Shown here: one piece after another, positions 1-9,594 of the stretch
How the letters are laid out: each line of letters begins with the position of its first letter
Numbering within the stretch: position 1 is the first letter of the stretch
NCBI RefSeq assembly: GCF_001544975.2
Contig: NZ_FCOG02000014.1
Span: 62,001 to 126,000, forward strand
DNA from: Caballeronia arationis
Lineage (GTDB): Bacteria > Pseudomonadota > Gammaproteobacteria > Burkholderiales > Burkholderiaceae
Length of the DNA stretch: 64,000 nt
Direction: 5' to 3'
The notes under the pieces: model-generated
Database searches by the model: none
What the model saw: the letters and a program-made list of their open reading frames with translations, nothing else
What the model was told of the DNA's origin: nothing
Translations under genes and position numbers: made by a program

Positions 1-1260
1 GTAGCTGTGCGTGTACTTTTCCGACTTGAGCAGCGACTTCGCGCCCGCGAGCGCCTCGACGATCTGCGGATTCGCCTTCCAGATCGAGAGCCCGCCGAAG
101 AGCGGCAGCGATTCGATGTAGCGGCCGTCGCCCATCACCGGGTTGATGATGTCGGAGTCGGCCATGCCGTGCGCCTTGCACGACACGAAGTCTTCCACGC
201 CATACGCCGGCGACGAGTGCACGATGCCGGTGCCGCTTTCGGTCGTCACGTAGTCGCCGAGATAGACGGGCGCCGTGCGCTTGTAGCCCGGATGCGCGGA
301 CGCGAGCGGATGATGGAAGCGCAGGTTCGCGAGCTTCTCGCCCTTCGCGGTCGCGAGCGTCGTTCCGGACAGGTCGTAGTTCTTCAGGCACTCCTCGACG
401 CGCTCTTCGGCGAGGATCAGCAAGCCCTTCGACGTATCGACGAGGCTGTACACAATCTCCGGATGCACGTTCAGCGCCTGGTTCGCGGGGATGGTCCAGG
501 GCGTCGTCGTCCAGATCACGATGCCGCCTTCCGCCTTCGGCAGCGACGCGAGCCCGAACGCCTGCGCGGTCTTTTCCGGTTCGGCGAAGGCGAACATCAC
601 GTCGATGGTCGGATCGGTCTTGTCCTTGTACTCGACTTCCGCTTCCGCGAGCGCCGAGCCGCAGTCGAAGCACCAGTTGACCGGCTTCAGGCCGCGGAAC
701 ACATAGCCCTTTTCGAGAATCTTCGCGAGCGCGCGGATCTCACCGGCCTCGTTCGCGAAGTTCATTGTCTTGTACGGGTTGTCCCAGTCGCCGAGCACGC
801 CGAGACGCCGGAAGCCCGCCTTCTGCTTCTCGATCTGCTCGCTCGCGTAGGCGCGCGCCTTCTGCATGACTTCGGCGGCCGGCAGCGACTTGCCGAACTG
901 CTTTTCGATCTGGATCTCGATCGGCATGCCGTGGCAGTCCCAGCCCGGCACGTAGACCGCGTCGAAGCCCGCGAGATTGCGCGCCTTGACGATCATGTCC
1001 TTCAGGATCTTGTTGACCGCGTGGCCGAGGTGGATGTCACCGTTCGCATACGGCGGGCCGTCGTGCAGGATGAACTTGTCGCGGCCCTTGCTCGCCGCGC
1101 GGATCTTCTCGTAGATCTTGTTCTCCTGCCATTCCTTCACCCATGCCGGTTCGCGCTTGGGCAGGTCGCCGCGCATCGGGAACGGGGTGTCGAGAAGGTT
1201 GACCGGGTATTTCGACTGCGGCTTGGCGTCGGACTTCGAAGAGGCTTTCTTGTCGCTCAT
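1..1260 (-). CDS. ileS: Isoleucyl-tRNA synthetase, N-terminal part (runs off the window)
   Basis: Charges tRNA-Ile with isoleucine in the cytoplasm. The visible 420 residues are the N-terminal half of a protein that is usually about 940 residues; the stop lies beyond base 1. The class I signature is present as HLGH at residues 77-80 inside [12 protein letters not shown], followed by [10 protein letters not shown] near residue 106, and the editing (CP1) insertion begins after about residue 190. The ATG at 1260 is chosen because it gives the usual short polar leader before [13 protein letters not shown]. It lies 119 bp downstream of ribF on the same strand, the ribF-ileS order widely seen in proteobacteria, so the two are probably co-transcribed. 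It is intact as far as visible. Confidence 0.97.
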   Translation of the reverse strand, partial: MSDKKASSKSDAKPQSKYPVNLLDTPFPMRGDLPKREPAWVKEWQENKIYEKIRAASKGRDKFILHDGPPYANGDIHLGHAVNKILKDMIVKARNLAGFDAVYVPGWDCHGMPIEIQIEKQFGKSLPAAEVMQKARAYASEQIEKQKAGFRRLGVLGDWDNPYKTMNFANEAGEIRALAKILEKGYVFRGLKPVNWCFDCGSALAEAEVEYKDKTDPTIDVMFAFAEPEKTAQAFGLASLPKAEGGIVIWTTTPWTIPANQALNVHPEIVYSLVDTSKGLLILAEERVEECLKNYDLSGTTLATAKGEKLANLRFHHPLASAHPGYKRTAPVYLGDYVTTESGTGIVHSSPAYGVEDFVSCKAHGMADSDIINPVMGDGRYIESLPLFGGLSIWKANPQIVEALAGAKSLLKSEKYTHSY

Positions 1261-1379
1261 GGATGACTCAGTGTGAATGCTGTGGGGCGGCGCCGGGTCG
1301 CTTCAATGATCTGGTTGGGCGCGCCGTGGATCGGCTAGGCGAGGCAGCGGGCGGCGCGCCAAAACCTCGCGCCGCGCGC

Positions 1380-2417
1380 TCACCTAATTCGGTCGGTCGC
1401 CGATGTGGCGAAGCCGCTTGCGCTGCCCGTCGTGCCGGAACCCGTGGGCGCGCTCAGTTGGCCGTCCGGATCGCCGGGCCGGCCGCCGCTCGTCGCGAAA
1501 TATTCGCGCGCATTGGCGACGTCGCGCGCGATCGCGGCCGTCAGCGTTTCGAGGTCGATGTACTTCTCCTCGTCGCGCAGTTTCTTCAGGAATTCGACGC
1601 GCACGAGCTTGCCGTAGGCGTCGCCGTGCCAGTCGAGCAGGTGGACTTCGAGCAGCACGCGGCCCGAATCGTCGACGGTCGGACGCAGGCCGAGGCTCGC
1701 GACCGCCGGCAGCGGCTCGGGCGCAAGCCCATGCACGCGCACGATGAAGATGCCCGCCGCCGCCGGCCGTTTGTGGGCGATCGGCAGGTTCAGCGTTGGA
1801 AAGCCGAGATCGCGGCCGAGCTTCGCGCCATGCACGACGTGCCCGCTGATCACGTATGGACGGCCGAGCGCGACATGCGCGGCGTCGAGATCGCCCGCGA
1901 CGAGCGACGCCCGCACCGACGACGACGAGATCCGCGCGCCGTTCGGATGCGCGACGGTCGCCATCTGCTCGACTTCGAAGCCGTGCTGCTCGCCCGCCGC
2001 CTTGAGCGACGCGAAGTCGCCGGCGCGCTTGGCGCCGTAGCGGAAGTCGTCGCCGATCATGACCCAGCGCGCGTGCAGGCCGTTCACGATGATGTTCTCG
2101 ACAAACGTGTCCGGCGACTGCCCGGCAAACGTGCGGTTGAAATGCTCGACCACCACGCGGTCGACGCCGTTCGTGCGCAGCGCTTCCAGCTTGTCGCGCA
2201 GCATCGCGATGCGCGGCGGCGCGCCCGCCGGGTTGAAGAACTCGCGGGGATGCGGCTCGAAGGTCATCACGCAGACCGGCAGGCCCCGCGCGTCGGCGGC
2301 GGCCCGCACGCGCGCGAGCAGCGCCTGGTGGCCGCGGTGGACACCGTCGAAGTTGCCGATGGTAAGTGCGCAGGGCGCCCGGCTCTCGGCATTGGGTAGG
2401 CCGCGAAAGACTCTCAC
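1380..2417 (-). CDS. ribF: Bifunctional riboflavin kinase / FAD synthetase
   Basis: Converts riboflavin to FMN and then FAD. The N-terminal adenylyltransferase domain shows GNFDGVHRGH at residues 21-30 and ISSSSVR near residue 160; the C-terminal kinase domain shows GRDLGFPTLNL near residue 205 and a later LLEVHLLDW segment. I start at GTG 2417 because RibF proteins begin with a VFRG-like strand; the frame stays open upstream to a TTG at 2498, which would add 27 residues unlike the family. No clear Shine-Dalgarno precedes the GTG. A TATAAT on the minus strand at 2507-2512 is a plausible -10 element. The last 40 or so residues are a Gly/Ser/Thr-rich tail beyond the usual family end. The gene is divergent from purN and upstream of ileS. 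Confidence 0.95.
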   Translation of the reverse strand: MRVFRGLPNAESRAPCALTIGNFDGVHRGHQALLARVRAAADARGLPVCVMTFEPHPREFFNPAGAPPRIAMLRDKLEALRTNGVDRVVVEHFNRTFAGQSPDTFVENIIVNGLHARWVMIGDDFRYGAKRAGDFASLKAAGEQHGFEVEQMATVAHPNGARISSSSVRASLVAGDLDAAHVALGRPYVISGHVVHGAKLGRDLGFPTLNLPIAHKRPAAAGIFIVRVHGLAPEPLPAVASLGLRPTVDDSGRVLLEVHLLDWHGDAYGKLVRVEFLKKLRDEEKYIDLETLTAAIARDVANAREYFATSGGRPGDPDGQLSAPTGSGTTGSASGFATSATDRIR

Positions 2418-2576
2418 GATGGCGGATGGTCGGTGGTTGGGCTCTTTGGGCTGATCTTCGCCGCCGCGCCGGGACCGAGGCTCGGGCGAATGCAGCAAAG
2501 CGTTCGATTATAAACGCTCACACGGATGCACGGCGCCGGCGCCCCGTTTTGGCACGGTTTTCGCAGCGCCGAATGA

Positions 2577-2582
2577 TAAAAT
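2577..2582 (+). promoter_or_regulatory. Candidate -10 element of a leaderless purN promoter
   Basis: TAAAAT at this position is followed by exactly six bases and then the purN ATG at 2589. A start site 6-7 nt after the hexamer would fall on the A of the ATG, giving an mRNA without a 5' leader. There is no Shine-Dalgarno sequence before this ATG. No good -35 hexamer is seen at 16-18 bp upstream. The same spacing recurs before the SDR gene at 23003 and before cobU. Confidence 0.45.
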
Positions 2583-2588
2583 CCGCGG

Positions 2589-3239
2589 ATGAAAAAAATC
2601 GTCATTCTGATTTCCGGGCGAGGAACCAACATGGAAGCCGTCGTGCGCGCCGCTGCGCGCGAAGGCTGGCCGGCCGAGGTTCGCGCCGTCGTATCGAACC
2701 GGCCGGACGCCGCCGGCCTCGGTTTCGCCGCCGCCAACGACATCGAGACCGCGGTCGTCGATCATCGCCAGTATGCTGACCGCGCGGCTTTCGATCGCGC
2801 GCTCGCCGCCGCCATCGACCAGTTTGCGCCCGATCTGGTCGTCCTTGCAGGCTTCATGCGCGTCCTGACGGACGGTTTCGTCAACCACTACGCCGGGCGC
2901 ATGCTGAACATCCATCCGTCGCTTTTGCCGTGCTTTCCGGGCTTGCGGACGCACCAGCAGGCGCTCGACGCCGGCGTGCGCGTGCACGGCGCGAGCGTCC
3001 ATTTCGTGACGCCGACGCTCGATCACGGGCCGGTCGTGGCGCAAGCCGCCGTGCCGGTGATGGCCGGCGACGACGCGGCCGCACTGGCCAAGCGCGTGCT
3101 CGCCGCCGAACACGTCATTTACCCGCGTGCGGTGCGCTGGTTCGTCGAAGGGCGTCTCGCCATCGACGGCGAGCGCGTCGTGCTCACGCCACCGGAGCCG
3201 CAGTGGCTCTTTGCCGACATTGCCGGGGAGGGCGTATGA
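2589..3239 (+). CDS. purN: Phosphoribosylglycinamide formyltransferase 1
   Basis: Transfers a formyl group from 10-formyltetrahydrofolate to GAR in purine synthesis. All family landmarks are visible: the phosphate-binding loop ISGRGTNMEA at residues 8-17, the catalytic Asn107 and His109 in NIHPSLLP, and Asp145 in TLDHGP, matching the Asn-His-Asp set of the E. coli enzyme. The 216-residue length is normal. It is divergent from ribF, and its stop overlaps the start of the next gene as ATGA, so translation of the two is probably coupled. The ATG has no Shine-Dalgarno and sits 6 nt after a TAAAAT hexamer, which suggests leaderless initiation. Confidence 0.97.
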   Translation: MKKIVILISGRGTNMEAVVRAAAREGWPAEVRAVVSNRPDAAGLGFAAANDIETAVVDHRQYADRAAFDRALAAAIDQFAPDLVVLAGFMRVLTDGFVNHYAGRMLNIHPSLLPCFPGLRTHQQALDAGVRVHGASVHFVTPTLDHGPVVAQAAVPVMAGDDAAALAKRVLAAEHVIYPRAVRWFVEGRLAIDGERVVLTPPEPQWLFADIAGEGV

Positions 3240-4564
3240 GGCTGCACGGATTTCTGATTGGACAAACCGAAACACTGATCGCAGACGTACTGCGGTTTTC
3301 CGGCCCGGCCGATGCCGCCACCAGCCGCTTTTTCCGCGCGCATCCGAAGCTCGGACACAACGAGCGCGGCGTGATCGCGGAAGCGGTGTTCGCGGTGCTG
3401 CGCCGGAAAATGGAGTTTTCGCACCTCGCCGAGAGCGGCAGCGGCAATCAGGCGCGGCGTCTCGCGCTGCTCGGCCTCATGCAGACGGCCGGACTTTCGG
3501 CGCTCAAGCCGTTCATCTCCGCCGACGAGCACCAGTGGCTCACGCAAGTCTCGAAGATCGATCCGGCGAGCCTGCCGGTGCGCGTGCGCACGAACCTGCC
3601 GCAGTGGATCCACGATGCGCTCGCGAAGCGTTTCGATGCCGAGGAACTCGCGCAGCTTGCCGCCGCGCTGAATTACCCGGCGCCGCTCGACTTGCGCGCG
3701 AACCCGATCAAGGCGACCCGCGACGCGGTCGTCAAGGCGCTGACCGAAGCCGGCATCGACGCGGGCGAAATGCCGTTCGCGCCGTTCGGCGTGCGCGTCG
3801 ACGGGAAGCCCGCGCTCACGCGCCTGCCCGCGTTCCAGGAAGGCTGGATCGAGGTGCAGGACGAGGGGAGCCAGTTGCTCTGTTCGCTCGTGGCGCCCAA
3901 GCGCGGCGAGATGATCGTCGACTTTTGCGCGGGCGCAGGCGGCAAGACGCTCGCACTCGGCGCGATGATGCGCTCGACCGGCCGCCTCTACGCGTTCGAC
4001 GTCTCCGACCGGCGTCTCGCGAAGCTCAAGCCGCGTCTGGCGAGGAGCGGGCTGTCGAATGTGAATCCGGTCCTGATCGACAGCGAGCACGACGCCAAGA
4101 TCAAGCGCCTGGCCGGCAAGATCGACCGCGTGCTCGTCGATGCGCCGTGCTCCGGCCTCGGCACGCTGCGCCGCAATCCCGACCTGAAATGGCGGCAATC
4201 GCCGGACTCGGTCGCCGAACTCACGCCCAAGCAGCTCTCGATACTGTCGAGCGCGGCGCGGCTCGTGAAGGTCGGCGGGCGGCTGGTCTACGCGACCTGC
4301 AGCATGCTCGAGGCGGAAAACGAAGGCGTCGTCACGCAATTCCTCGCGGCGAATCCGCAGTTCAAGCTGATTCCGGCGCGCGACGTGCTCGCGGAGCAGC
4401 GCATCGACCTCGATACCGGCGACTATCTGTCGCTCTGGCCGCACAAGCACGGCACCGACGGTTTCTTCGCCGCCGTGCTCGAACGCGTGCCCGCGCCGGC
4501 CAAGGCGCAAGCGGCGGAAACACCGGAAGCGGCGGAAGCGCCGGAAGACGCGCCTTCGGAGTAA
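3236..4564 (+). CDS. RsmB/NOP-family SAM-dependent RNA m5C methyltransferase
   Basis: Expected to methylate a cytosine at C5 in RNA. The 442-residue protein carries the SAM-binding motif VDFCAGAGGKT at residues 228-238, the motif IV cysteine in DAPCSG (Cys305) and the motif VI catalytic cysteine in ATCS (Cys355), the two-cysteine arrangement of NSUN/RsmB enzymes. The N-terminal 200 residues are helical and not an obvious NusB domain, so I do not call it rsmB itself; the exact target base cannot be read from sequence. It starts within the purN stop (ATGA overlap). The last 20 residues are an Ala/Glu/Pro-rich acidic tail. Confidence 0.88.
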   Translation: MRLHGFLIGQTETLIADVLRFSGPADAATSRFFRAHPKLGHNERGVIAEAVFAVLRRKMEFSHLAESGSGNQARRLALLGLMQTAGLSALKPFISADEHQWLTQVSKIDPASLPVRVRTNLPQWIHDALAKRFDAEELAQLAAALNYPAPLDLRANPIKATRDAVVKALTEAGIDAGEMPFAPFGVRVDGKPALTRLPAFQEGWIEVQDEGSQLLCSLVAPKRGEMIVDFCAGAGGKTLALGAMMRSTGRLYAFDVSDRRLAKLKPRLARSGLSNVNPVLIDSEHDAKIKRLAGKIDRVLVDAPCSGLGTLRRNPDLKWRQSPDSVAELTPKQLSILSSAARLVKVGGRLVYATCSMLEAENEGVVTQFLAANPQFKLIPARDVLAEQRIDLDTGDYLSLWPHKHGTDGFFAAVLERVPAPAKAQAAETPEAAEAPEDAPSE

Positions 4565-4569
4565 GCGAC

Positions 4570-5940
4570 GTGCCCGCGAGGATGCAGAACGCCTATTTTC
4601 CTCACATGCTCGGCGGGATCGTCCGCGATTTTGGCGAGGCCGCGGCGATCTGGCAGGTGATCGTGCTGTTCGGCTCGCTCGCCGTGGCCTGGTGGCTCGC
4701 GCGCATCCTGCGGCGGCAGCTCGAAGAGCGGCGCCAGTCGCGCTTCGAGGCGCTGCGCTTTGGCGCCGAAAGCCTCAACAAGGCGCTCTTTCCGCTGCTC
4801 GGGACGGTGCTCGTCTCGATCGCGCAGGTCGTGATGTCGCAGTTCATGCACACGGCGCTTCTGCGGCTCGCGCTCGTGCCGCTGCTCGGCATCACCGTCA
4901 TCTACACGATGTTCTACGTCGCGCGGCGCGTCTTCAGCCGGGGTGGCGAGGCGAGCGCGCTGCTCTTTCTGTTCGAGAAAGTCGTCACCGCGCTCGTCTG
5001 GGTCGCGATGCTGCTGACCGTGATGGGCATCCAGGAAGACGTCGTGCGCTGGATGGCGAGCGTGCGCTTCAACCTCGCGAACGCGCACATGACGCTGCTT
5101 TCGCTCGCGTCGGGCGTGCTGTGGGTCTGCGTGACGCTGATCGTCGCGATGTGGGCGGGCGCCGCGCTCGAAGACCGCCTGATGCGCGCGCGCTCGCTCG
5201 ACGCCAACGTCAAGGTCGTGCTCGCGCGGATCGGCCGGGCGCTGATGATTCTGGCGGCGATCCTGATCAGCCTGTCGATCGTCGGCATCGACGTCACCGT
5301 GCTCGGCGTGTTCGGCGGTGCGCTCGGCGTGGGGCTCGGCTTCGGCCTGCAGAAGATCGCCAGCAATTACGTGTCCGGCTTCATCATCCTGCTCGACCGG
5401 TCGCTGCGGCTCGGTGACATGATCAACGTCGCGAACTTCCAGGGCACCGTCACGCAGATCCGCACGCGTTACACGATCGTGCGCGGCCTCGACGGCATCG
5501 AAACGCTGATTCCGAACGAAAAGCTGATCACCGACGTCGTGCAGAACCATTCGTCATTTCTGACGCGCGGCAACGCGAAGCTGGCCGTGCAGGTCAGCTA
5601 CCGCTGCGACGTCGAGTTCGCGATGAAGCTGCTCGCCGACGCCACGCAGGGCGTCGAGCGCGTGCTGCAGGACCCGGCGCCCGTCGCGCTCCTCGCGAGC
5701 TTCGGCGCGGACGGCATCAACCTGGAACTGAGCTTCTGGATCGAGGACGCGGCGAAAGGGACGGGCGGCGTGAGATCGCAGGTGAATCGCAACATCTGGC
5801 GCCTTTTTTCCGAGCACGGCATTGAAATTCCGTACGCGCAGCGCGAGATCGGGATCATCGATGGCGTGAGCGCAATGCCGCCGGATTCGGAAATTGTGAC
5901 TCGATCCTCATCTGTCACCGATACAAACGATCGGCAATAG
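4570..5940 (+). CDS. MscS-family mechanosensitive channel
   Basis: Inner-membrane protein expected to release small osmolytes when the membrane is stretched. It has several hydrophobic segments (for example WQVIVLFGSLAVAWWLA near the N-terminus and two in the middle), then the MscS pore-helix signature with a Gly/Ala-rich stretch VFGGALGVGLGFGLQKIA followed by NYVSGFIILLDR, and the beta domain with DMINVANFQGTV. The C-terminal cytoplasmic domain is about 120 residues. GTG 4570 has GGAG 8 bp upstream and is preferred; ATG 4582 is the alternative, giving 452 instead of 456 residues. It follows the methyltransferase gene by 5 bp, so it probably belongs to the purN operon, though with no functional link I can see. 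Confidence 0.9.
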   Translation: MPARMQNAYFPHMLGGIVRDFGEAAAIWQVIVLFGSLAVAWWLARILRRQLEERRQSRFEALRFGAESLNKALFPLLGTVLVSIAQVVMSQFMHTALLRLALVPLLGITVIYTMFYVARRVFSRGGEASALLFLFEKVVTALVWVAMLLTVMGIQEDVVRWMASVRFNLANAHMTLLSLASGVLWVCVTLIVAMWAGAALEDRLMRARSLDANVKVVLARIGRALMILAAILISLSIVGIDVTVLGVFGGALGVGLGFGLQKIASNYVSGFIILLDRSLRLGDMINVANFQGTVTQIRTRYTIVRGLDGIETLIPNEKLITDVVQNHSSFLTRGNAKLAVQVSYRCDVEFAMKLLADATQGVERVLQDPAPVALLASFGADGINLELSFWIEDAAKGTGGVRSQVNRNIWRLFSEHGIEIPYAQREIGIIDGVSAMPPDSEIVTRSSSVTDTNDRQ

Positions 5941-6169
5941 CCGGTCTGACCATCAAAATCTCTCCGATCTCACGGAAAACGGCTAGTTCGGGAGGAGTTC
6001 GAATCTTCCTCGTTTTGCCATCAATCAAAAAATTTCTCCTTTGGCACAACGACTTGGAACGCTTGAAGTAGAATGCGATCGAACTCCTGCATATTCCTTT
6101 CACGCGCCCAACACACGTCGAAGACGTTTTTCGACCGGCCATTTTTTCCGCCTCAACAGGTAAATTGCC

Positions 6170-7366
6170 TTGCTGAATTCCTCGCTTGATTTTCTCGCCA
6201 ACGGATTGCTCGACTTTTCCTGGTGGCAGATCCTGCTCTACACCCTCGTGATGACCCACATCACGATCATCGGCGTTACGGTCTATCTGCACCGCTGCCA
6301 GGCGCACCGCGCGCTGGAGCTGCATCCGATCGCGAGCCACTTCTTCCGTTTCTGGCTGTGGATGACCACCGGCATGCTGACCGGCCAGTGGGCCGCGATT
6401 CACCGCAAGCACCACGCGAAGTGCGAAACCGAAGAAGATCCGCACAGCCCGCAGACGCGCGGCATCTGGAAAGTGCTGCTCGAAGGCGCCGAACTCTATC
6501 GCACGGAAGCGAAGAACGAAGAGACGCTGCGCAAGTTCAGCCACGGCACGCCGAACGACTGGATCGAGCGCAACATCTACACGCGTTACCCGATCCTCGG
6601 CATCAGCGTCATGATGGTCATCGACGTCGCGCTGTTCGGCATCGTGGGCCTGAGCGTGTGGGCCGTGCAGATGATCTGGATCCCGTTCTGGGCCGCGGGT
6701 GTCGTGAACGGTCTCGCGCACTGGTGGGGTTATCGCAACTTCAATTCCGCCGACGCCAGCACCAACATCTTCCCGCTCGGCATCATCATCGGCGGTGAAG
6801 AGCTGCACAACAACCACCACACGTACGCAACGTCGGCGAAGCTGTCGAACAAGTGGTACGAGTTCGATATCGGCTGGATGTATATCCGCATCATGTCGGC
6901 GTTCAAGCTCGCGAAGGTGAAGAAGCTCGCGCCGACGCCACGTCTGTCCGCCACCAAGCCCGTGCTCGACAATGACACGCTGCAGGCCGTGCTCGCGAAT
7001 CGCTACGAAGTGATGGCGCGTTACGGCAAGACGCTGAAGCACGCGTATCGCCAGGAACTCGCGAAGCTGAAGGAAGCCGGCGCGCGCGAGAAGTACCAAC
7101 TGATGCACGGCGCGCGCAAGTGGTTCCACAAGGAAGAAGACGGCCTGAACGAGCCGCAGCGCCAGCAGTTGCCGGAAATTTTCTCGGACAACCAGAAGCT
7201 GCGCACTTTCATCGAACTGCGCAAGGATCTGTCGGCGATGTGGGACCGGTCGAATGCATCGCGCGAACAGCTGCTCGTGCAATTGCAGGACTGGTGCCAT
7301 CGCGCTGAACAAAGCGGCATCAAGGCGCTGCAGGACTTCGCGGTTCGCCTGCGTCGCTACGCCTGA
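6170..7366 (+). CDS. Membrane fatty acid (acyl-CoA type) desaturase
   Basis: Di-iron membrane enzyme that introduces a double bond into fatty acyl chains. The three histidine boxes are clear: HRCQAH at residues 41-46, HRKHH at 78-82 and HNNHH at 212-216. Hydrophobic pairs flank them (residues 19-40, 57-75, 140-185). About 160 residues after the third box are a charged, helical, probably cytoplasmic extension longer than in minimal desaturases. The start is a TTG preceded by ACAGG; no ATG gives the complete N-terminus. The 229-bp upstream region is more AT-rich than its surroundings and contains TAGAAT at 6069-6074, but I could not fit a good -35. A strong terminator follows at 7431. Confidence 0.92.
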   Translation: MLNSSLDFLANGLLDFSWWQILLYTLVMTHITIIGVTVYLHRCQAHRALELHPIASHFFRFWLWMTTGMLTGQWAAIHRKHHAKCETEEDPHSPQTRGIWKVLLEGAELYRTEAKNEETLRKFSHGTPNDWIERNIYTRYPILGISVMMVIDVALFGIVGLSVWAVQMIWIPFWAAGVVNGLAHWWGYRNFNSADASTNIFPLGIIIGGEELHNNHHTYATSAKLSNKWYEFDIGWMYIRIMSAFKLAKVKKLAPTPRLSATKPVLDNDTLQAVLANRYEVMARYGKTLKHAYRQELAKLKEAGAREKYQLMHGARKWFHKEEDGLNEPQRQQLPEIFSDNQKLRTFIELRKDLSAMWDRSNASREQLLVQLQDWCHRAEQSGIKALQDFAVRLRRYA

Positions 7367-7428
7367 TCGATCGCTGCAGCAGTTGCACGCTCAGGCACGC
7401 GTTATCCGTTAAAATTTGATGACGTCAC

Positions 7429-7459
7429 AAGACCCCGCTCTGGCGGGGTCTTTGTTTTT
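7429..7459 (+). terminator. Rho-independent terminator after the desaturase gene
   Basis: GACCCCGC (7431-7438) pairs with GCGGGGTC (7443-7450) around a four-base loop and is followed by TTTGTTTTT. It lies 62 bp after the desaturase stop and upstream of nadA. Confidence 0.9.
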
Positions 7460-7558
7460 GGACGGCCGAAATTCGCGAGAAGCGAGGCAGCAACCGTTGC
7501 ATGGACCAGAGTAGGGCGCTTATGCGTCAACTCAGGTCGACAGGAGACAGAGGACAGC

Positions 7559-8689
7559 ATGGAAGCGAGCATCAGGAGCGTCGAATACGATCGACCGCAC
7601 GGCTTGACGTGCGGAGTGGGCGAAGCGTGGGCGAAGGTACCGGACGCGCCATCGGTCGAGCGCAAGCGGGAACTGAAAGAGCAGATCCGGGCGTTGCTCA
7701 AGCGCGAGAAGGCCGTGCTGGTCGCGCACTATTATGTCGATGCGGAATTGCAGGAACTTGCCGACGAAACCGGCGGCTGTGTCGCGGATTCGCTGGAGAT
7801 GGCGCGCTTCGGGCGCGATCACGCGGCTGATACGCTGGTTGTCGCCGGCGTGCGTTTCATGGGCGAGACCGCGAAGATCCTGAGCCCGGAAAAGCGCGTG
7901 CTGATGCCGGATCTCGACGCGACCTGCTCGCTCGACCTGGGCTGTCCCGCGGACGAATTCTCCGCGTTTTGCGACGCGCATCCGGACCGGACGGTCGTCG
8001 TGTATGCGAATACCAGCGCGGCCGTGAAGGCGCGGGCGGACTGGATGGTGACGTCGTCGATCGGACTCGAGATCGTCGCCGACCTGCACGCGCGCGGCGA
8101 GAAAATCCTGTGGGCGCCGGATCGCCATCTCGGCGGCTACATCCAGAAGAAGACGGGCGCCGACATGCTGCTGTGGCAGGGTTCGTGTCTCGTCCACGAC
8201 GAGTTCAAGGGCATCGAACTCGACCTGCTGCGCGCCCAATATCCCGACGCCAAAATCCTGGTTCATCCGGAGTCGCCGGAAGCGGTCGTGGCGCTCGCCG
8301 ACGTGGTCGGCTCGACGACGCAACTGATCGACGCCGCCGTGCGTCTTGATGCGAAGCGTTTCATCGTCGCGACGGACCTGGGGATTCTGCACAAGATGCG
8401 GCTCGCGGCGCCGGGCAAGACCTTCATCGAGGCGCCGACCGCCGGCAACAGCGCGACCTGCAAGAGTTGCGCGCATTGCCCGTGGATGGCGATGAACGGA
8501 CTCGCGAATCTGGCCGAAGTGCTGGAGCGCGGCCACAACGAGATCTTCGTCGATCCTGAGATCGGCGCGCGCGCGCGTCTGCCGATCGACCGGATGCTCG
8601 ACTTCGCGGCGCGCCACAAGAAGCGCGTGCAGGCGAGCGGCGATCTCGCGAAGGATGGCGCGCTCTTCTCGAATGTAGGAGCGGCTTGA
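7559..8689 (+). CDS. nadA: Quinolinate synthase
   Basis: Condenses iminoaspartate with dihydroxyacetone phosphate to quinolinate, using a [4Fe-4S] cluster. The three domain repeats typical of NadA are visible, with the cluster cysteines in [18 protein letters not shown] and the C-terminal [10 protein letters not shown]; the N-terminal repeat has [10 protein letters not shown]. At 376 residues it has the longer N-terminal extension (about 35 residues before the first [11 protein letters not shown] helix) usual in this group. GAGGA lies just upstream of the ATG. Its stop overlaps the nadC start (TGATG), so nadA-nadC form an operon that is convergent with nadB, which supplies the iminoaspartate. 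Confidence 0.97.
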   Translation: MEASIRSVEYDRPHGLTCGVGEAWAKVPDAPSVERKRELKEQIRALLKREKAVLVAHYYVDAELQELADETGGCVADSLEMARFGRDHAADTLVVAGVRFMGETAKILSPEKRVLMPDLDATCSLDLGCPADEFSAFCDAHPDRTVVVYANTSAAVKARADWMVTSSIGLEIVADLHARGEKILWAPDRHLGGYIQKKTGADMLLWQGSCLVHDEFKGIELDLLRAQYPDAKILVHPESPEAVVALADVVGSTTQLIDAAVRLDAKRFIVATDLGILHKMRLAAPGKTFIEAPTAGNSATCKSCAHCPWMAMNGLANLAEVLERGHNEIFVDPEIGARARLPIDRMLDFAARHKKRVQASGDLAKDGALFSNVGAA

Positions 8690-9579
8690 TGGCGACGGAT
8701 TCGAACGATTTCGTGTCGCCGCTCTACGCGGAGATTCGGGCGCAGTACGGCGAGGCGTTTGAAGCGGCGCTGGCTCGCAATGTCACCGATGCGCTCGCCG
8801 AGGATATCGGCAGCGGCGACCAGACCGGCCGCCTCGTTCCCGCCGATACGCGCCGCACGGCACGCATCACAGTGCGCGAGGAAGCGGTGCTATGCGGTGT
8901 GCCGTGGTTCAACGAAGTAATGCGGCGCGTCGATCCGTCGATCGACGTCGAGTGGCAGTATCGCGAGGGCGACCGCATGGCCGCGAACACGCCGGTCGTG
9001 CTGCTGCACGGCCCCGCACGCGCGCTCTTGACCGCCGAGCGCAACGGCCTCAATTTCCTTCAACTGCTCTCGGGCGTGGCGAGCGCGACGCGCCGTTTCG
9101 TCGATGCGATCGAGGGCTCGCGTGCGCGCATCCTCGATACGCGCAAGACGCTGCCGGGTTTGCGGCTCGCGCAGAAGTATGCGGTGCGCGTCGGCGGCGG
9201 AGCGAATCAGCGGCTCGCGCTCTACGACGGAATCCTGATCAAGGAAAACCACGTCGCCGCGGCGGGCGGCGTCGGTGCCGCGATGGACGCGGCGCTCGCC
9301 CTGGACGCGGGCGTGCCCATCCAGATCGAAGTGGAGACGCTCGAACAACTGGAGTCGGCGCTCGCGCATCGCGCAGAGTCGATCCTGCTCGACAACTTCA
9401 GCTTCGACGCCATGCGCGACGCCGTGCGCATAACCGCCGGCCGGGCGGTGCTCGAAGTGTCCGGCGGCGTCAATTTCGAGACGGTTCGCCAGATTGCCGA
9501 GACCGGCGTCGACCGGATCTCGATCGGCGCGCTCACGAAAGACGTGCGCGCAACCGATTACTCGATGCGGCTTATCTGA
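8689..9579 (+). CDS. nadC: Nicotinate-nucleotide diphosphorylase (carboxylating)
   Basis: Converts quinolinate and PRPP to nicotinate mononucleotide, the step after NadA. The PRPP/quinolinate-binding motif DTRKTLPGLR is at residues 150-159, followed by KYAVRVGGG, and the loop DGILIKENHV is at 180-189. Length (296 residues) is normal. The ATG at 8689 is preferred over the TTG one codon upstream because it forms a one-base overlap with the nadA stop. The 3' end faces the nadB 3' end across only 15 bp, and a strong hairpin lies just inside the nadB coding end. Confidence 0.97.
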   Translation: MATDSNDFVSPLYAEIRAQYGEAFEAALARNVTDALAEDIGSGDQTGRLVPADTRRTARITVREEAVLCGVPWFNEVMRRVDPSIDVEWQYREGDRMAANTPVVLLHGPARALLTAERNGLNFLQLLSGVASATRRFVDAIEGSRARILDTRKTLPGLRLAQKYAVRVGGGANQRLALYDGILIKENHVAAAGGVGAAMDAALALDAGVPIQIEVETLEQLESALAHRAESILLDNFSFDAMRDAVRITAGRAVLEVSGGVNFETVRQIAETGVDRISIGALTKDVRATDYSMRLI

Positions 9580-9594
9580 CTTCGACCGCGACGC

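Noticed and set aside
1..1266. Long plus-strand frame opposite ileS
   Set aside because: Arg/Asp/Val-rich translation typical of antisense frames in high-GC genes; the minus strand encodes unmistakable IleRS.
6042..6057. Sigma54-like TGGCAC...TTGG upstream of the desaturase gene
   Set aside because: The distance between the two conserved doublets is one base longer than the strict sigma54 spacing and the -12 element lacks GC.
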